NCBI GenBank assembly: GCA_035718275.1
Contig: DASTHI010000036.1
Location: 124,001-188,000, forward strand
Origin: Pseudolabrys sp035718275
GTDB lineage: Bacteria > Pseudomonadota > Alphaproteobacteria > Rhizobiales > Xanthobacteraceae
Direction of reading: 5' to 3'
Length of the DNA stretch: 64,000 bases
Shown here: piece by piece, positions 23,694-33,050 of the stretch
How positions within the stretch are numbered: position 1 is the stretch's first letter
How the letters are laid out: each line of letters opens with the position of its first letter
Notes under the pieces: generated by a model
What the model was told of the DNA's origin: nothing
The model's database searches: none
The model's input: the letters and a program-made list of their open reading frames with translations, nothing else
Made by a program: the position numbers and the translations under genes

Positions 23694-24457
23694 CCTCGCG
23701 AGCCGCAATTGTTGTTTCCCTCCGCAATGTCGGCAAGACCTTCGAGCGGGGTACCGTCGCGCTCGAGGCATTTGATCTCGATGTGCGCGAGGGAGAATTC
23801 GTATCGCTGCTCGGGCCATCGGGCTGCGGGAAATCGACGGCGCTGCGGATCATTGCAGGGTTGAGCGTAGCATCAGCAGGCTCGATCGAGTGGGCAAAAG
23901 GGCCCGGGAGCGTCGGCTTTGTATTCCAGGAGCCGACATTGATGCCTTGGGCGACGATAGCGGCAAATGTGCAATTGCCGCTGAAACTTGCGCGCGCAGA
24001 TAAATACAAATCGCGAATCGCGGCCAGCGCTGCGCTGGCGCGAGTGGGATTAACGAATTTTTCGCAAGCATATCCGCGCGAGCTGTCCGGCGGCATGAAG
24101 ATGCGCGCTTCCATCGCGCGCGCTCTCGTCACCGAGCCGCAAATGCTGCTGATGGACGAGCCCTTCGCGGCGCTCGACGAGATTACCCGCTTCAAGCTGA
24201 ACAACGATCTGCTTGCTGTCTGGCAGGACATGCAGCGAACGGCGATCTTCGTGACCCATTCGGTTTTCGAGTCGGTCTATCTTTCGCAGCGTATCGTCAT
24301 CATGACGCCGCGACCCGGGCGCGTATTCACTGAAATAGCGGTGCCGGTGCCGTATCCGCGCGACGAGAACTTCCGGACCTCGGCGGAATACGCCGCGTTG
24401 TGCCGACAGGTGACTCATGCATTGGCCGATGCGATCGCGACAGGAGAAGCATCATGA
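23690..24457 (+). CDS. ABC transporter ATP-binding protein (SsuB/TauB/ThiZ type)
   Basis: The product is 255 residues. Walker A GPSGCGKST, Q-loop GFVFQEPTLMPWATI, signature LSGGMKMRASIARAL, Walker B LLMDEPFAALDEITR and the switch histidine in VTHSVFESVYLS are all present. The FEPTLMPW-type Q-loop and DEPFAALDEITR are typical of the nitrate/sulfonate/taurine/thiamine-precursor group. It overlaps the binding-protein gene by ATGA at its start and the permease gene by ATGA at its end. Confidence 0.92.
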   Translation: MTSRAAIVVSLRNVGKTFERGTVALEAFDLDVREGEFVSLLGPSGCGKSTALRIIAGLSVASAGSIEWAKGPGSVGFVFQEPTLMPWATIAANVQLPLKLARADKYKSRIAASAALARVGLTNFSQAYPRELSGGMKMRASIARALVTEPQMLLMDEPFAALDEITRFKLNNDLLAVWQDMQRTAIFVTHSVFESVYLSQRIVIMTPRPGRVFTEIAVPVPYPRDENFRTSAEYAALCRQVTHALADAIATGEAS

Positions 24458-25236
24458 CCGCGCGTATTCTCCGCGTGATGCTGCCGATGGTTTTTCTCGG
24501 GATTTTCGTCCTCTGCTGGGAGCTTCTAGTTCGGATCTTCGCGATTCCGCCGTTTGTCCTGCCCGGTCCGGGTATCGTCTTGATGACCTTGATTTCCGAT
24601 GCCGGCCTTCTTTGGAATTCGCTCCTCGTGACGCTGACGCTGACATGTGAGGGTTTTCTGCTCGCCGCGTTCGGCGGCATCGTTTTGGCGATCGCGTTCA
24701 ATCAATGGCGATTGGTCGAGTATTCCTTGTACCCCTATGCCGTGATCCTGCAGGTCACGCCCATCGTTGCCATTGCACCGTTGCTCCTGATCTATCTTCC
24801 TCAGCCTATCGCCGTGCTCTCCTGCGCATGGATTGTGGCGTTCTTTCCCATTCTGGCCAATACCACCTTGGGCCTGAACTCGGTCGATCACAACCTTCTC
24901 GCGTTGTTCGAGCTGTACAAGGCCTCCCGCTGGCAGGTCCTGTGGAATCTGAAATTGCCGTCGGCGCTTCCCCAAATCCTCGCCGGACTGCGCATTGCCG
25001 GTGGCCTGTCGCTCATCGGCGCGGTGGTTGCTGAAATCGCGGCCGGCTCCGCAGGTGCGGGCTCCGGATTGGCCTACCGGATCGCCGAATCGGGATACCG
25101 TCTCAACATTCCGCGCATGTTCGCTGCGCTGCTGCTTCTTTCACTTGCCGGAGTGACAATCTTTTTTTCACTCGCTGCAATTTCGCACTTCGCGTTGCGC
25201 CGCTGGCACGAGAGCGCGGTGAAGCGGGAGGTCTGA
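24454..25236 (+). CDS. ABC transporter permease (SsuC/TauC/ThiX type)
   Basis: The product is 260 residues with about six membrane segments and the coupling-loop block LFELYKASRWQVLWNLKLPSA. The start is fixed by the ATGA overlap with the ATPase gene. It completes the importer encoded from 22689. It converges with the chromate transporter gene, whose end is adjacent. Confidence 0.9.
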   Translation: MTARILRVMLPMVFLGIFVLCWELLVRIFAIPPFVLPGPGIVLMTLISDAGLLWNSLLVTLTLTCEGFLLAAFGGIVLAIAFNQWRLVEYSLYPYAVILQVTPIVAIAPLLLIYLPQPIAVLSCAWIVAFFPILANTTLGLNSVDHNLLALFELYKASRWQVLWNLKLPSALPQILAGLRIAGGLSLIGAVVAEIAAGSAGAGSGLAYRIAESGYRLNIPRMFAALLLLSLAGVTIFFSLAAISHFALRRWHESAVKREV

Positions 25237-26562
25237 CTATCCGGCGGCCCATTGCATTGCGATGCCAAGCGCTGCCATGGTCACAACGACCTCGATCAGG
25301 CCGCGGTGCAGTCCGAAGGCAAGAGCGGATGCGATTGCTGCAAGGATGATTGCGCGCAGATCGAGCTCCAGCGGATCGAATGCATACCAGCGCAGCGGTC
25401 CCGCGTGCATTTCGGTGATGTTGCCGAAGAGCACGTGCAGCGCGAACCAGACGGACAGGTTGAGAATGACGCCGACGACCGCAGCCGTAATCGCTGCTAG
25501 CGCGCCCGCCAATCGATGGTTTGCCCGCAATTGCTCGAGGAATGGCGCGCCGGCAAAGATCAGCATGATCGAGGGCACGAAAATCACCCAACTCGCCATT
25601 ACTGCACCGAAAACACCTGCGGTAACGGGTGCAAACGGCGCCGCGTTGCGAAACGCGGCAAGGAAGCCGACAAACTGTGTCACCATGATGAGCGGTCCGG
25701 GTGTGGTCTCCGCGAGGCCGAGACCATCGATCATTTCCGCCGCCGTCATCCAGCCATGCCTCTCGACCACCTGCTGTGCCATGTAGGCGAGAAGCGCATA
25801 TGCACCTCCGAAAGAGACCACAGCCAGCTTTGAGAAAAAAATGCCGATTGCGACCAGCACATGCTGGCTTCCAAGAACGAGAGCGCCCATCAGGACGGGC
25901 GCCCACCAGAGCGTTATCCCGAGCGCCAATGCGGTGACGGTCTGCCGCAGCGCATCAGGTGCAGCACGTTCAACCGTGGATCCAGTACTCTTCAGGGTTA
26001 GCAGCCCGGGATTGCTGCGTGCGGCAATGAAGCCCGTCAGTGCCGCGCCGATCACGATCACTGGAAAGGGCAGAGACAGGAAGAAGATCCCGACAAATCC
26101 CGCTCCTGCCAACGCCACAAGCAGCGTGCTCTTCAGGGCACGCCGACCGATCCGGATCAAGGCCTCGATGACGATCACAAGCACTGCTGCCTTTATTCCG
26201 AACAAGGCTCCCTCGACAGCGGCGATGCCGCGCCCGAGTGCGTAGAGCAGACTGAGCGCCAGCATCACCATGGCGCCCGGAAGGACGAAAAGAATCCCGG
26301 CGGCCAATCCTCCTCTTGCGCCGTGCAGCGTCCATCCGACATAGGTCGCCAGCTGGGTCGCCTCAGGGCCGGGAAGCAGCATCGAAAAATTCAGGGCGTG
26401 AAGAAATCGCGCTTCGTCGATCCATTTCTTCTCGTCGACGAGGATTCGATGCATCAGCGCGATCTGACCGGCCGGCCCGCCGAAATTGATACAACCAACC
26501 TTGAGCCAAATGAGAAAAGCTTCGGCGAAGCTCGGACGGTCCGGCATTGCGGTCGTGGTCAT
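25237..26562 (-). CDS. chrA: Chromate efflux transporter ChrA (long, two-domain form)
   Basis: The product is 441 residues with two homologous CHR halves. The first is marked by FLIWLKVGCINFGGPAGQIA and LPGPEATQLATYVGW. The second is marked by FFSKLAVVSFGGAYALLAYM and GLAETTPGPLIMVTQFVGF. These proteins export chromate, probably coupled to protons, and give chromate resistance. I chose ATG 26562, four bases after the chrB stop; the open frame further upstream runs through chrB and is not ChrA-like. It is co-transcribed with chrB. Confidence 0.93.
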   Translation of the reverse strand: MTTTAMPDRPSFAEAFLIWLKVGCINFGGPAGQIALMHRILVDEKKWIDEARFLHALNFSMLLPGPEATQLATYVGWTLHGARGGLAAGILFVLPGAMVMLALSLLYALGRGIAAVEGALFGIKAAVLVIVIEALIRIGRRALKSTLLVALAGAGFVGIFFLSLPFPVIVIGAALTGFIAARSNPGLLTLKSTGSTVERAAPDALRQTVTALALGITLWWAPVLMGALVLGSQHVLVAIGIFFSKLAVVSFGGAYALLAYMAQQVVERHGWMTAAEMIDGLGLAETTPGPLIMVTQFVGFLAAFRNAAPFAPVTAGVFGAVMASWVIFVPSIMLIFAGAPFLEQLRANHRLAGALAAITAAVVGVILNLSVWFALHVLFGNITEMHAGPLRWYAFDPLELDLRAIILAAIASALAFGLHRGLIEVVVTMAALGIAMQWAAG

Positions 26563-26566
26563 TTTT

Positions 26567-27391
26567 TCACGCCGCTTTCGCCGGCCAGTTGTGTCTTTCC
26601 TCGGCGGCAAAGCGCAGCCAGGCGAACAACGCATCGTAGACGATGAAACCCTTTTCAAGCAGTCCGTGATCGTCATCACCTGCCAAGGCGGATAGTCCAA
26701 GGGAAACGGCAAGCAATCCAGCCGCTTCCGGTGCAATGTCGGGACGTGCCGTGTCGGCGCCGCGAACGATGAAGGCCATGCGGGCGAGGGAGAGGTCACT
26801 TTCCAGTCCAAACAGCGCGAGCATGGTGTCGAATGTGCAGCGTTCTGCAACATGACTGAGCTCGACGCCTGCAATGTCGAAAGGAATGCCGCCCGTTTCG
26901 CGGGCGACGTCGACAACGTGGTCCGGATCGACGAACAGGATGCGCGCTTGCGGATCCAGAAATCGGCAGATCAGCCACGGGCACGCGATGCGGTCGATCT
27001 TCGGTCGCCGCCGCGTGACCCAGATGCTGGGTCGTTGTGCCGCAATGCGCTCGAGTTCGCCTTTGGCTACGAATGGCAGCCTGGCCTTCGCCCAGGCTTC
27101 GTAGCCGCCGTCGAGTACGTGCGCGTCGAAACCGTGTGCGCGCAGTTGCGCAACGACGCCCTGGCTCATTTCATGGCCGGCTTTGCAAGCGACCACGATC
27201 GACCGGCTTTGGTCGAATTCGTTCATCCACAGCTGAGTTCTTGCGGGATCGCGCGACACTGCACCGGGCAGAAGCTGCGACGATCGGCTGTAATCGTCGC
27301 GTAGGCGGACGTCGATGATCTGCGGCGAATCTTTCGTCGCAATCACGTTCCACAGGTCTTTCGGTGATATCGAATAGCTTGGAGGCAGCAT
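26567..27391 (-). CDS. chrB: Rhodanese-ChrB fusion, chromate resistance protein
   Basis: The product is 274 residues with two domains. Residues 1-110 form a rhodanese domain (PQIIDVRLRDDYSRSSQLLPG, active-site loop ACKAGHEMSQ with C69, then VLDGGYEAW). Residues 120-274 match the ChrB C-terminal domain (RPKIDRIACPWLICRFLDP, ILFVDPDHV, CTFDTML). Classical ChrB instead carries its own N-terminal domain, so this is the rhodanese-type variant. It is probably the chromate sensor or an accessory detoxifying protein. The ATG at 27391 has GGAGGGG just upstream. It precedes chrA in a two-gene operon. Confidence 0.88.
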   Translation of the reverse strand: MLPPSYSISPKDLWNVIATKDSPQIIDVRLRDDYSRSSQLLPGAVSRDPARTQLWMNEFDQSRSIVVACKAGHEMSQGVVAQLRAHGFDAHVLDGGYEAWAKARLPFVAKGELERIAAQRPSIWVTRRRPKIDRIACPWLICRFLDPQARILFVDPDHVVDVARETGGIPFDIAGVELSHVAERCTFDTMLALFGLESDLSLARMAFIVRGADTARPDIAPEAAGLLAVSLGLSALAGDDDHGLLEKGFIVYDALFAWLRFAAEERHNWPAKAA

Positions 27392-27597
27392 GGGTCCCCT
27401 CCGTTGTCGAAGGAGACGGTGCTTGGGCTCGCAAGCCTTGGGGTACGGGGCGACCGTCGCGTGCCCCACGCCCGTAATCCTACACTGGGTGGCGAGCGGC
27501 CACAAGGCGCGCGCTGCGCGGTCCCGGTATTGCGGTTCCGCGTTTTGTTCACTCGCCACGATGCGACCGCTTCGCTACCAATTGCGAGGGAGGCGCC

Positions 27598-28353
27598 ATG
27601 GCCAACAAGATCGATCTCTCAGGACGCAACGCTATCGTCACTGGCGGCGCGCAGGGAATTGGACGCGCCACCGCCGAGCGCTTCCTGCAATCAGGCGCAA
27701 TGGTTTGCATCTGGGATTGTGATTTTGCGCTAGCCCAGAAGGCGGCAAACGAACTGAAAACCTTCGGCCGCGCCCTGCCGGTGGCGGCTGACGTCTCAGA
27801 CTACGCGAGCGTTGAACGGGCGCGAGACGAGACGGTCAATGCGTTCGGCAGCATCGATATTTTGGTCAATAACGCCGGGATATCCGGGCCGAACGTGAAG
27901 ACGTGGGAATATCCGCTCGAGGCATGGCGAAAGGTTGTCTCGATCGATCTTGATGGACCGTTTCATTGCTGCCGCGCGGTGGCCCCGTTGATGATCGCCC
28001 AAAACTATGGACGCATCGTGAATATCGCGTCGGTTGCCGGAAAGGAGGGCAATCCGAACGCGCCGGCCTATTCCGCCGCGAAAGCCGGCCTCATCGCGTT
28101 GACGAAGTCGCTGGGCAAGGAACTGGCAGCGTATGACATTTCCGTCAACTGCATCACGCCGGCAGCTGCAAAGACCGCAATTTTCGATCAGATGACGCAG
28201 GAGCATATCGACTTCATGTTGTCGAAAATCCCGCGCGGCCGCTTTGTCACGGTAGAGGAAATTGCTGCCCTCGCGGCGTTTTGTGCATCAAGCGAGTGTT
28301 CCTTCACGACGGGCGCGGTCTTCGATATTTCCGGCGGCCGGGCAACCTATTGA
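27598..28353 (+). CDS. Short-chain dehydrogenase/reductase (FabG-like)
   Basis: The product is 251 residues, a classical SDR. The cofactor motif is TGGAQGIGRA, followed by NNAGISGPN, the catalytic SVAGKEGNPNAPAYSAAKAG (Ser, Tyr-x3-Lys) and the C-terminal GAVFDISGGRATY. It oxidises or reduces a hydroxyl/keto group with NAD(P)(H). GGGAGG precedes the ATG. It is divergent from chrBA and begins a plus-strand run up to 35366 that includes an E1/E2 complex. A role in the same pathway, for example a hydroxy/keto acid or diol step, is inference. Confidence 0.9.
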   Translation: MANKIDLSGRNAIVTGGAQGIGRATAERFLQSGAMVCIWDCDFALAQKAANELKTFGRALPVAADVSDYASVERARDETVNAFGSIDILVNNAGISGPNVKTWEYPLEAWRKVVSIDLDGPFHCCRAVAPLMIAQNYGRIVNIASVAGKEGNPNAPAYSAAKAGLIALTKSLGKELAAYDISVNCITPAAAKTAIFDQMTQEHIDFMLSKIPRGRFVTVEEIAALAAFCASSECSFTTGAVFDISGGRATY

Positions 28354-29270
28354 GCGATCCATCCCACCAGCGGCGGCAGCGACTCTTGGGCATTGCGCTG
28401 ATGTGCGGCGCCGTGGCCCTGTTTGCATGTCTCGATGCCACGGCAAAATATCTGAACACGCAGATGGACTCGCTGCAGATTGCATGGGCTCGCTACACCA
28501 GCGCTTTCGTGTTGACGCTGATCGTGTCCAATCCAATGACCCATGCCGGCCTGTTGAGAACGCGCAGTCCCAAGCTGCAGATCACACGATCACTCCTGCT
28601 GGTTGGCTCGACCGCGCTAAACTTCCTCGGTTTGCGATGGCTGCAGCTGGATGAGGCGCTGTCGATTATCTTTACATTTCCATTTCTAGTCGCGATCATT
28701 TCAGGTCCAGTCCTGGGCGAATGGCTCGGATGGCGGCGGTGGTCTGCCATCGGCTTTGGTTTTGCCGGCGTAATCCTGATTACGCGCCCGGGGCTCGGCG
28801 GCGTGCATCCGGCCGCGTTGATCACTTTGGCTGCCACGATCTGCTATAGTTCTTACGCGGTCATTACCCGCATCGTGTCGCGGGTCGACTCAAATCAGAC
28901 GTCACTGTTCTACGCGAACTTTATCGGCGCGCTCGTGATGCTGCCCGTCATCCCTTTCGTCTGGGTTCCGCCTTCGGATTGGACTGTCACAGCGATGCTC
29001 TTGCTGACCGGAGTGCTGGGCAGCACCGGACATTATTTTCTGATCGCCGGCCACAAGCTGGCGCCTGCCTCGGTGCTCTCGCCGTATGTCTATACGCAGC
29101 TGGTCTGGGTCGTGATCCTTGGCTATCTGGTGTTCGATCAAGTGCCCAACACATGGACGATTGCCGGTGCGGCTGTCGTGATCGCGTCCGGACTGTACCT
29201 GCTCAGCCGTGAGCGCAAGTTGGGCAAGAGTGCAGCCAGTCAGGCCGCGATCGAAGGCCCGCGTGAATAG
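28350..29270 (+). CDS. DMT-superfamily permease (EamA type)
   Basis: The product is about 306 residues with ten membrane segments in two EamA halves (first half from LLGIALMCGAVALFACLDAT, second from AALITLAATICYSSYAVITR). The likely function is export or exchange of a small metabolite. The start is uncertain. A TTG at 28350 overlaps the SDR stop (TTGA) and keeps the first membrane helix whole; the ATG at 28404 would cut it. It is probably translationally coupled to the SDR. Confidence 0.85.
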   Translation: MSDPSHQRRQRLLGIALMCGAVALFACLDATAKYLNTQMDSLQIAWARYTSAFVLTLIVSNPMTHAGLLRTRSPKLQITRSLLLVGSTALNFLGLRWLQLDEALSIIFTFPFLVAIISGPVLGEWLGWRRWSAIGFGFAGVILITRPGLGGVHPAALITLAATICYSSYAVITRIVSRVDSNQTSLFYANFIGALVMLPVIPFVWVPPSDWTVTAMLLLTGVLGSTGHYFLIAGHKLAPASVLSPYVYTQLVWVVILGYLVFDQVPNTWTIAGAAVVIASGLYLLSRERKLGKSAASQAAIEGPRE

Positions 29271-29345
29271 GAGTGTTGCGGCGCCTTCCGTGTAGGCGCT
29301 AAGTTGCCGCCGCCCAGCAGGCATTTGAGTTTCGAGGATTCATTC

Positions 29346-30380
29346 ATGGCCACAGCAAAGGACCGCGCGCAGGCGAAAGTCGGCTCCGGACTCAACGATG
29401 ATATCGGCGAGCAGAAACGGCTCGAAATGTACCGCACGCAGGTCGTGATCCGCGAGGCCGAGCAGCGTGCCTATGACCTGTTCCTGCAGAACCTGGTCAA
29501 AGGCACCAGCCATCTTTCCCTCGGACAAGAAGCTGTGGCCGCCGGTTTCGCGGGCGCCATGAAGAAAGGCGATCTCTCCTTCTGCACTTACCGCGGACAT
29601 GCCCACACTTTGGCGCGTGGCGTAAGCGTCGAAAAAGTGCTTGGCGAACTGATGCAGCGCGACAACGGCCTTATGCGCGGCAAGGGCGGTTCGATGCATC
29701 TCACTTCGGTTGACCATGGGGTAATGGGCTCATACGCAATCATCGGAGCCCACCTGCCAATCGCATGTGGGGCTGCCTGGCGAGCGCAATACAAAGGCAC
29801 CAAAGACGTCTCGGTCTGCTTCTTCGGCGACGGCACTACCAATATCGGCGCATTTCACGAGGCGCTCAATTTTGCTGCCGTGTGGAAGCTGCCGGTCATC
29901 TTCGTGTGCGAAAACAATCTGTACATGGAGTACACGCCGATTTCAGAAGTGACGGCCGTGCCACAGCCGGCAGCCGATCGTGCTGCGGCATACGGGCTTG
30001 AGCGTATCGTCATCGACGGCAATGATGCCGACACGGTTTATCGAACGGCGCAGGCCGCATTCGAGAAAGCGCGTGCGGGCGAAGGCCCCTCGCTCATCGA
30101 ATGTCTCACGTACCGCCACAGCGGCCATTCGCGTGCAGACCCTGCCAAGTACCGGCCCGAAGGTGAGCTCGAGCGCTGGAAGCAGCGCGATCCGATAAAG
30201 ATCTACCGCGAGCGGCTGCTGCAGTTCGGGGTTTCCGAAAAGATGATCGCCGAAATCGACGCGGACGTACGAAAAATCGTCGACGATGCGACCGAAGTCT
30301 GCAAAGCGGCACCGCCGCCGCCGCTCGACATTATTGCTACGGACGTCTACGCGGATGGAGGCTGGGCATGGCGGAACTGA
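29346..30380 (+). CDS. 2-oxoacid/acetoin dehydrogenase complex E1 component, alpha subunit
   Basis: The product is 344 residues. It has the thiamine-diphosphate motif GDGTTNIGAFHEALNFAA ending in ENN, the RGHAHTLARG and GKGGSMHL blocks, and RHSGHSRADPAKYR, all of the PdhA/AcoA family. With the beta subunit it decarboxylates a 2-oxoacid or cleaves acetoin and passes the acyl group to the lipoyl E2 at 33051-34373. The first 15 residues of the longer open frame are dropped; ATG 29346 (MATAKDRAQ) starts where the protein looks real. It overlaps the beta gene by 13 bases. Confidence 0.9.
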   Translation: MATAKDRAQAKVGSGLNDDIGEQKRLEMYRTQVVIREAEQRAYDLFLQNLVKGTSHLSLGQEAVAAGFAGAMKKGDLSFCTYRGHAHTLARGVSVEKVLGELMQRDNGLMRGKGGSMHLTSVDHGVMGSYAIIGAHLPIACGAAWRAQYKGTKDVSVCFFGDGTTNIGAFHEALNFAAVWKLPVIFVCENNLYMEYTPISEVTAVPQPAADRAAAYGLERIVIDGNDADTVYRTAQAAFEKARAGEGPSLIECLTYRHSGHSRADPAKYRPEGELERWKQRDPIKIYRERLLQFGVSEKMIAEIDADVRKIVDDATEVCKAAPPPPLDIIATDVYADGGWAWRN

Positions 30381-31348
30381 CCTATCGCGACGCAGTCATC
30401 CGCGGCATCGCGCAGGAGATGGAACGCGATTCAGACGTCGTATTTCTGGGCGAGGACGTGGCGAAGGCCGGTGGCGTGTTCAAGGCGACCGTCGGGCTTT
30501 ACGAGAAGTTCGGGCCCTTGCGGGTACGCGACACGCCGATTTCGGAACAGGCGATCCTGGGCGCCGCCATGGGCGCGGCGATGACCGGCCTCAAACCGAT
30601 CGCGGAGATCATGTTTTCGGATTTTTTTGCGGTGTGCTTCGACTACATCGCGAATGAGTTTCCGAAAAGCCGCTATATGTCTAACGGGCAGCTCAAGTGT
30701 CCGCTTGTGGTGCGTACCGGTAACGGCGCCGGGTCGCGTTTCGGCGCGCAGCATAGTCAAAGCGTCGAAAACTGGTGCATGATGATTCCCGGTCTCAAAG
30801 TGGTCGCGCCATCAAACCCGCGCGACGTTATCGGCCTTCTGGCCGCCTCTGTCCGCGACCCCGATCCTGTCATCTTCCTCGAGCACAAGTCCCTTTATCC
30901 GACCAAGGGCGAGGCTCCGGACGGCGAAATCGTCGACACGCTCGGAACGGCGAAGATTCTGCGCAACGGGCGGGATGCAACCATCTGTGCTCTGGCCTTG
31001 ATGGTGCCGCGTGCGCTCGAAGCAGCCGAAAAGCTCAAGTCGGAACACGGCATCGATTGCGAGGTTGTCGATGTGCGCTCGCTCGTACCGCTCGACACGC
31101 AAACGATACTCGGCTCGGTCGCTAAAACGCACCGATTGTTTACGGTCGAGGAAAATCCGCGGCTCTGCGGCTGGGGTGCGGAAATTGTTTCGATTGTGGC
31201 CGACGAGTCCTTCTACGATCTCGATGGTCCGCCGGTCCGCATCACGACGCCGCATATTCCGCTGCCGGCAGCCGACATTCTCGAAGATGCGGTGCTGCCG
31301 ACGCCGGAACGGATTGCGGAGACGGTGCGGCGATCGCTGAACAGTTAG
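30368..31348 (+). CDS. 2-oxoacid/acetoin dehydrogenase complex E1 component, beta subunit
   Basis: The product is 326 residues. It has the PdhB/AcoB blocks TYRDAVIRGIAQEMERD, VFLGEDVAKAGGVF, RVRDTPISEQAILGAAMG and SVENWCMMIPGLKVVAPS. It completes the heterotetrameric E1 with the product of the overlapping upstream gene. A REP-like element (31354-31410) follows before the next gene, so transcript level may fall here. Confidence 0.9.
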   Translation: MAELTYRDAVIRGIAQEMERDSDVVFLGEDVAKAGGVFKATVGLYEKFGPLRVRDTPISEQAILGAAMGAAMTGLKPIAEIMFSDFFAVCFDYIANEFPKSRYMSNGQLKCPLVVRTGNGAGSRFGAQHSQSVENWCMMIPGLKVVAPSNPRDVIGLLAASVRDPDPVIFLEHKSLYPTKGEAPDGEIVDTLGTAKILRNGRDATICALALMVPRALEAAEKLKSEHGIDCEVVDVRSLVPLDTQTILGSVAKTHRLFTVEENPRLCGWGAEIVSIVADESFYDLDGPPVRITTPHIPLPAADILEDAVLPTPERIAETVRRSLNS

Positions 31349-31353
31349 TTGGC

Positions 31354-31410
31354 CGCTCGTTCACGCGAAAGCGGGGCCACTTTGGACCGCGCTCTGCCTG
31401 GAATGAGCGA
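31354..31410. repeat. Degenerate REP-like palindrome
   Basis: The left arm CGCTCGTTCACGCGAAAGCGGG and the right arm, which reads CGCTCATTCC on the other strand, match the arms of the element at 13605-13669. It sits between E1-beta and the aldehyde dehydrogenase gene. Confidence 0.45.
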
Positions 31411-31430
31411 AGTAGTTGAGAGGTAGCATT

Positions 31431-32882
31431 ATGTACGAAAACCTTCTGGCCAATGTTCCGACCGATCTCTGGATCGGCGGCAAGTGGCGCAAGGCATCCG
31501 ATGGCGGCCGTTTCGATGTGATCGATCCCGCAACCGAGCGGAAAGTGGCATCCGTGGCAAGTGCCACGGTCGAAGATGCCATGGCGGCACTCGACGCAGC
31601 CGAGGGCGCATTCGAGGGATGGGCAGGGCGTAAACCGCGGGAGCGGGCGGAAATACTGCGCAAGGCCTATGAGCTGATCATGCGCGATGCGGAGCGATTC
31701 GCAAAGCTGATCACGCTCGAGAACGGCAAGGCACTGCCCGATTCGCGCGGAGAGGTGGCCTACGCCGCAGAATTCTTTCGCTGGTACGCGGAGGAAGCCG
31801 TCCGCAATATCGGCGAGGTGTCGCGCGCGCCGGCGTCGGGCGCTCGTATTTTCGTACACCACAAGCCCGCCGGAATTGCGGTGCTGGTGACCCCTTGGAA
31901 TTTCCCTGCTGCGATGGCGACGCGGAAAATCGGGCCGGCGCTCGCGGCCGGTTGTCCGGTGGTGCTCAAGCCCGCTTCGGATACGCCGCTCACGATGCTG
32001 GCGCTGATGCCGGCGCTCGAGGAAGCCGGTGTGCCAGCCGGTGTCGTTAACGTGATCCCGTCGCGCTCGTCCGGCAAGGTTGTCAGCGCCATGTTGCACG
32101 ACCCGCGCGTGCGCGTGGTGTCATTCACTGGTTCCACCGAGGTTGGACGCAAGCTGTTGCATGAGGCGGCCGACAACATCGTCAAGCCGGCGATGGAGCT
32201 CGGCGGCAACGCCCCTTTCATCGTTTTCGAAGATGCCGACATCGAGGCTGCAATCGAGGGTGCAATGGTTGCCAAAATGCGCAACATGGGCGAAGCCTGC
32301 ACCGCTGCAAATCGCTTCTACGTGCATGAGAAAATACATGACGAGTTTGCGAAAAAGCTCACCGCCAAGATGGGCTCTCTCAAAATGGGCAATGGTCTCG
32401 ACGAAGGAGTCAATCTTGGGCCGCTGGTGAATAAGGACGGACGCGACAAGGTGATCGAGTTGGTCGACGACGCGGTGAAGAAAGGCGCAAAGGTGCTGGT
32501 CGGCGGCAAGCTGCCGGATGGCCCCGGTTTCTTCTATCCGGCGACGGTCCTGACCAATGTGCCGGATTCGGCGAAGATGCTGAACGAAGAGATTTTCGGG
32601 CCAGTCGCATCGATCCAGACTTTCAAGTCCGAGGACGAGGCGATCAAGCGTGCCAACGATACGGAGTACGGCCTAGTGGCCTACCTCTACACGAAGGACC
32701 TCAGCCGTGGCATGCGGGTGTCCGAGAAACTTGATTTTGGAATGATCGGACTTAATCGCGGCCTCGTTTCGGATCCGGCCGCACCATTCGGCGGCACTAA
32801 GCAATCGGGGCTCGGCCGCGAAGGCGCACAGGAGGGTATGAAGGAATTCCTGGAGACGCAGTATGTGTCAGTGAGTTGGTAA
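31431..32882 (+). CDS. NAD(P)-dependent succinate-semialdehyde-type dehydrogenase
   Basis: The product is 483 residues of the aldehyde dehydrogenase superfamily. The general base E256 lies in MELGGNAPF and the nucleophile C290 in GEACTAANR, with the normal spacing of 34. The GMIGLNRGLVSDPAAPFGG block near the C-terminus is typical of GabD-like succinate-semialdehyde dehydrogenases. AGAGGTAG precedes ATG 31431. It is placed between the E1 genes and the E2 gene, an odd position that suggests the pathway makes or consumes an aldehyde alongside the 2-oxoacid step. Confidence 0.9.
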   Translation: MYENLLANVPTDLWIGGKWRKASDGGRFDVIDPATERKVASVASATVEDAMAALDAAEGAFEGWAGRKPRERAEILRKAYELIMRDAERFAKLITLENGKALPDSRGEVAYAAEFFRWYAEEAVRNIGEVSRAPASGARIFVHHKPAGIAVLVTPWNFPAAMATRKIGPALAAGCPVVLKPASDTPLTMLALMPALEEAGVPAGVVNVIPSRSSGKVVSAMLHDPRVRVVSFTGSTEVGRKLLHEAADNIVKPAMELGGNAPFIVFEDADIEAAIEGAMVAKMRNMGEACTAANRFYVHEKIHDEFAKKLTAKMGSLKMGNGLDEGVNLGPLVNKDGRDKVIELVDDAVKKGAKVLVGGKLPDGPGFFYPATVLTNVPDSAKMLNEEIFGPVASIQTFKSEDEAIKRANDTEYGLVAYLYTKDLSRGMRVSEKLDFGMIGLNRGLVSDPAAPFGGTKQSGLGREGAQEGMKEFLETQYVSVSW

Positions 32883-32960
32883 GGTTTGCCACATCTTGAA
32901 GTAAGCATTCCAGTAAACTGGTAAGTGTGGCCGTTTTCCGCGCGCGAGCCGCGACGGCAG

Positions 32961-33028
32961 CGAGCCTCGAAGGATGGCGATGGTTTAGCCTTTGAGAAGT
33001 TCGATTCGCGAAGCCGCTCAGGATGAGG
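32961..33028. repeat. Possible degenerate intergenic repeat
   Basis: The 168-base gap before the E2 gene contains GCCTCGAAGGATGG and, about 30 bases on, CGCTCAGGATGAGG. Both look like pieces of a dispersed palindromic repeat often seen in Bradyrhizobium-like genomes. The match is by eye only. No gene is visible here. Confidence 0.3.
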
Positions 33029-33050
33029 AATCAAGGCAGGGAATGGATAT

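Noticed and set aside
29281..29299. 6-base hairpin GCGCCT/AGGCGC after the DMT permease gene
   Set aside because: It is short and not followed by a T-run; it is within chance in GC-rich DNA.
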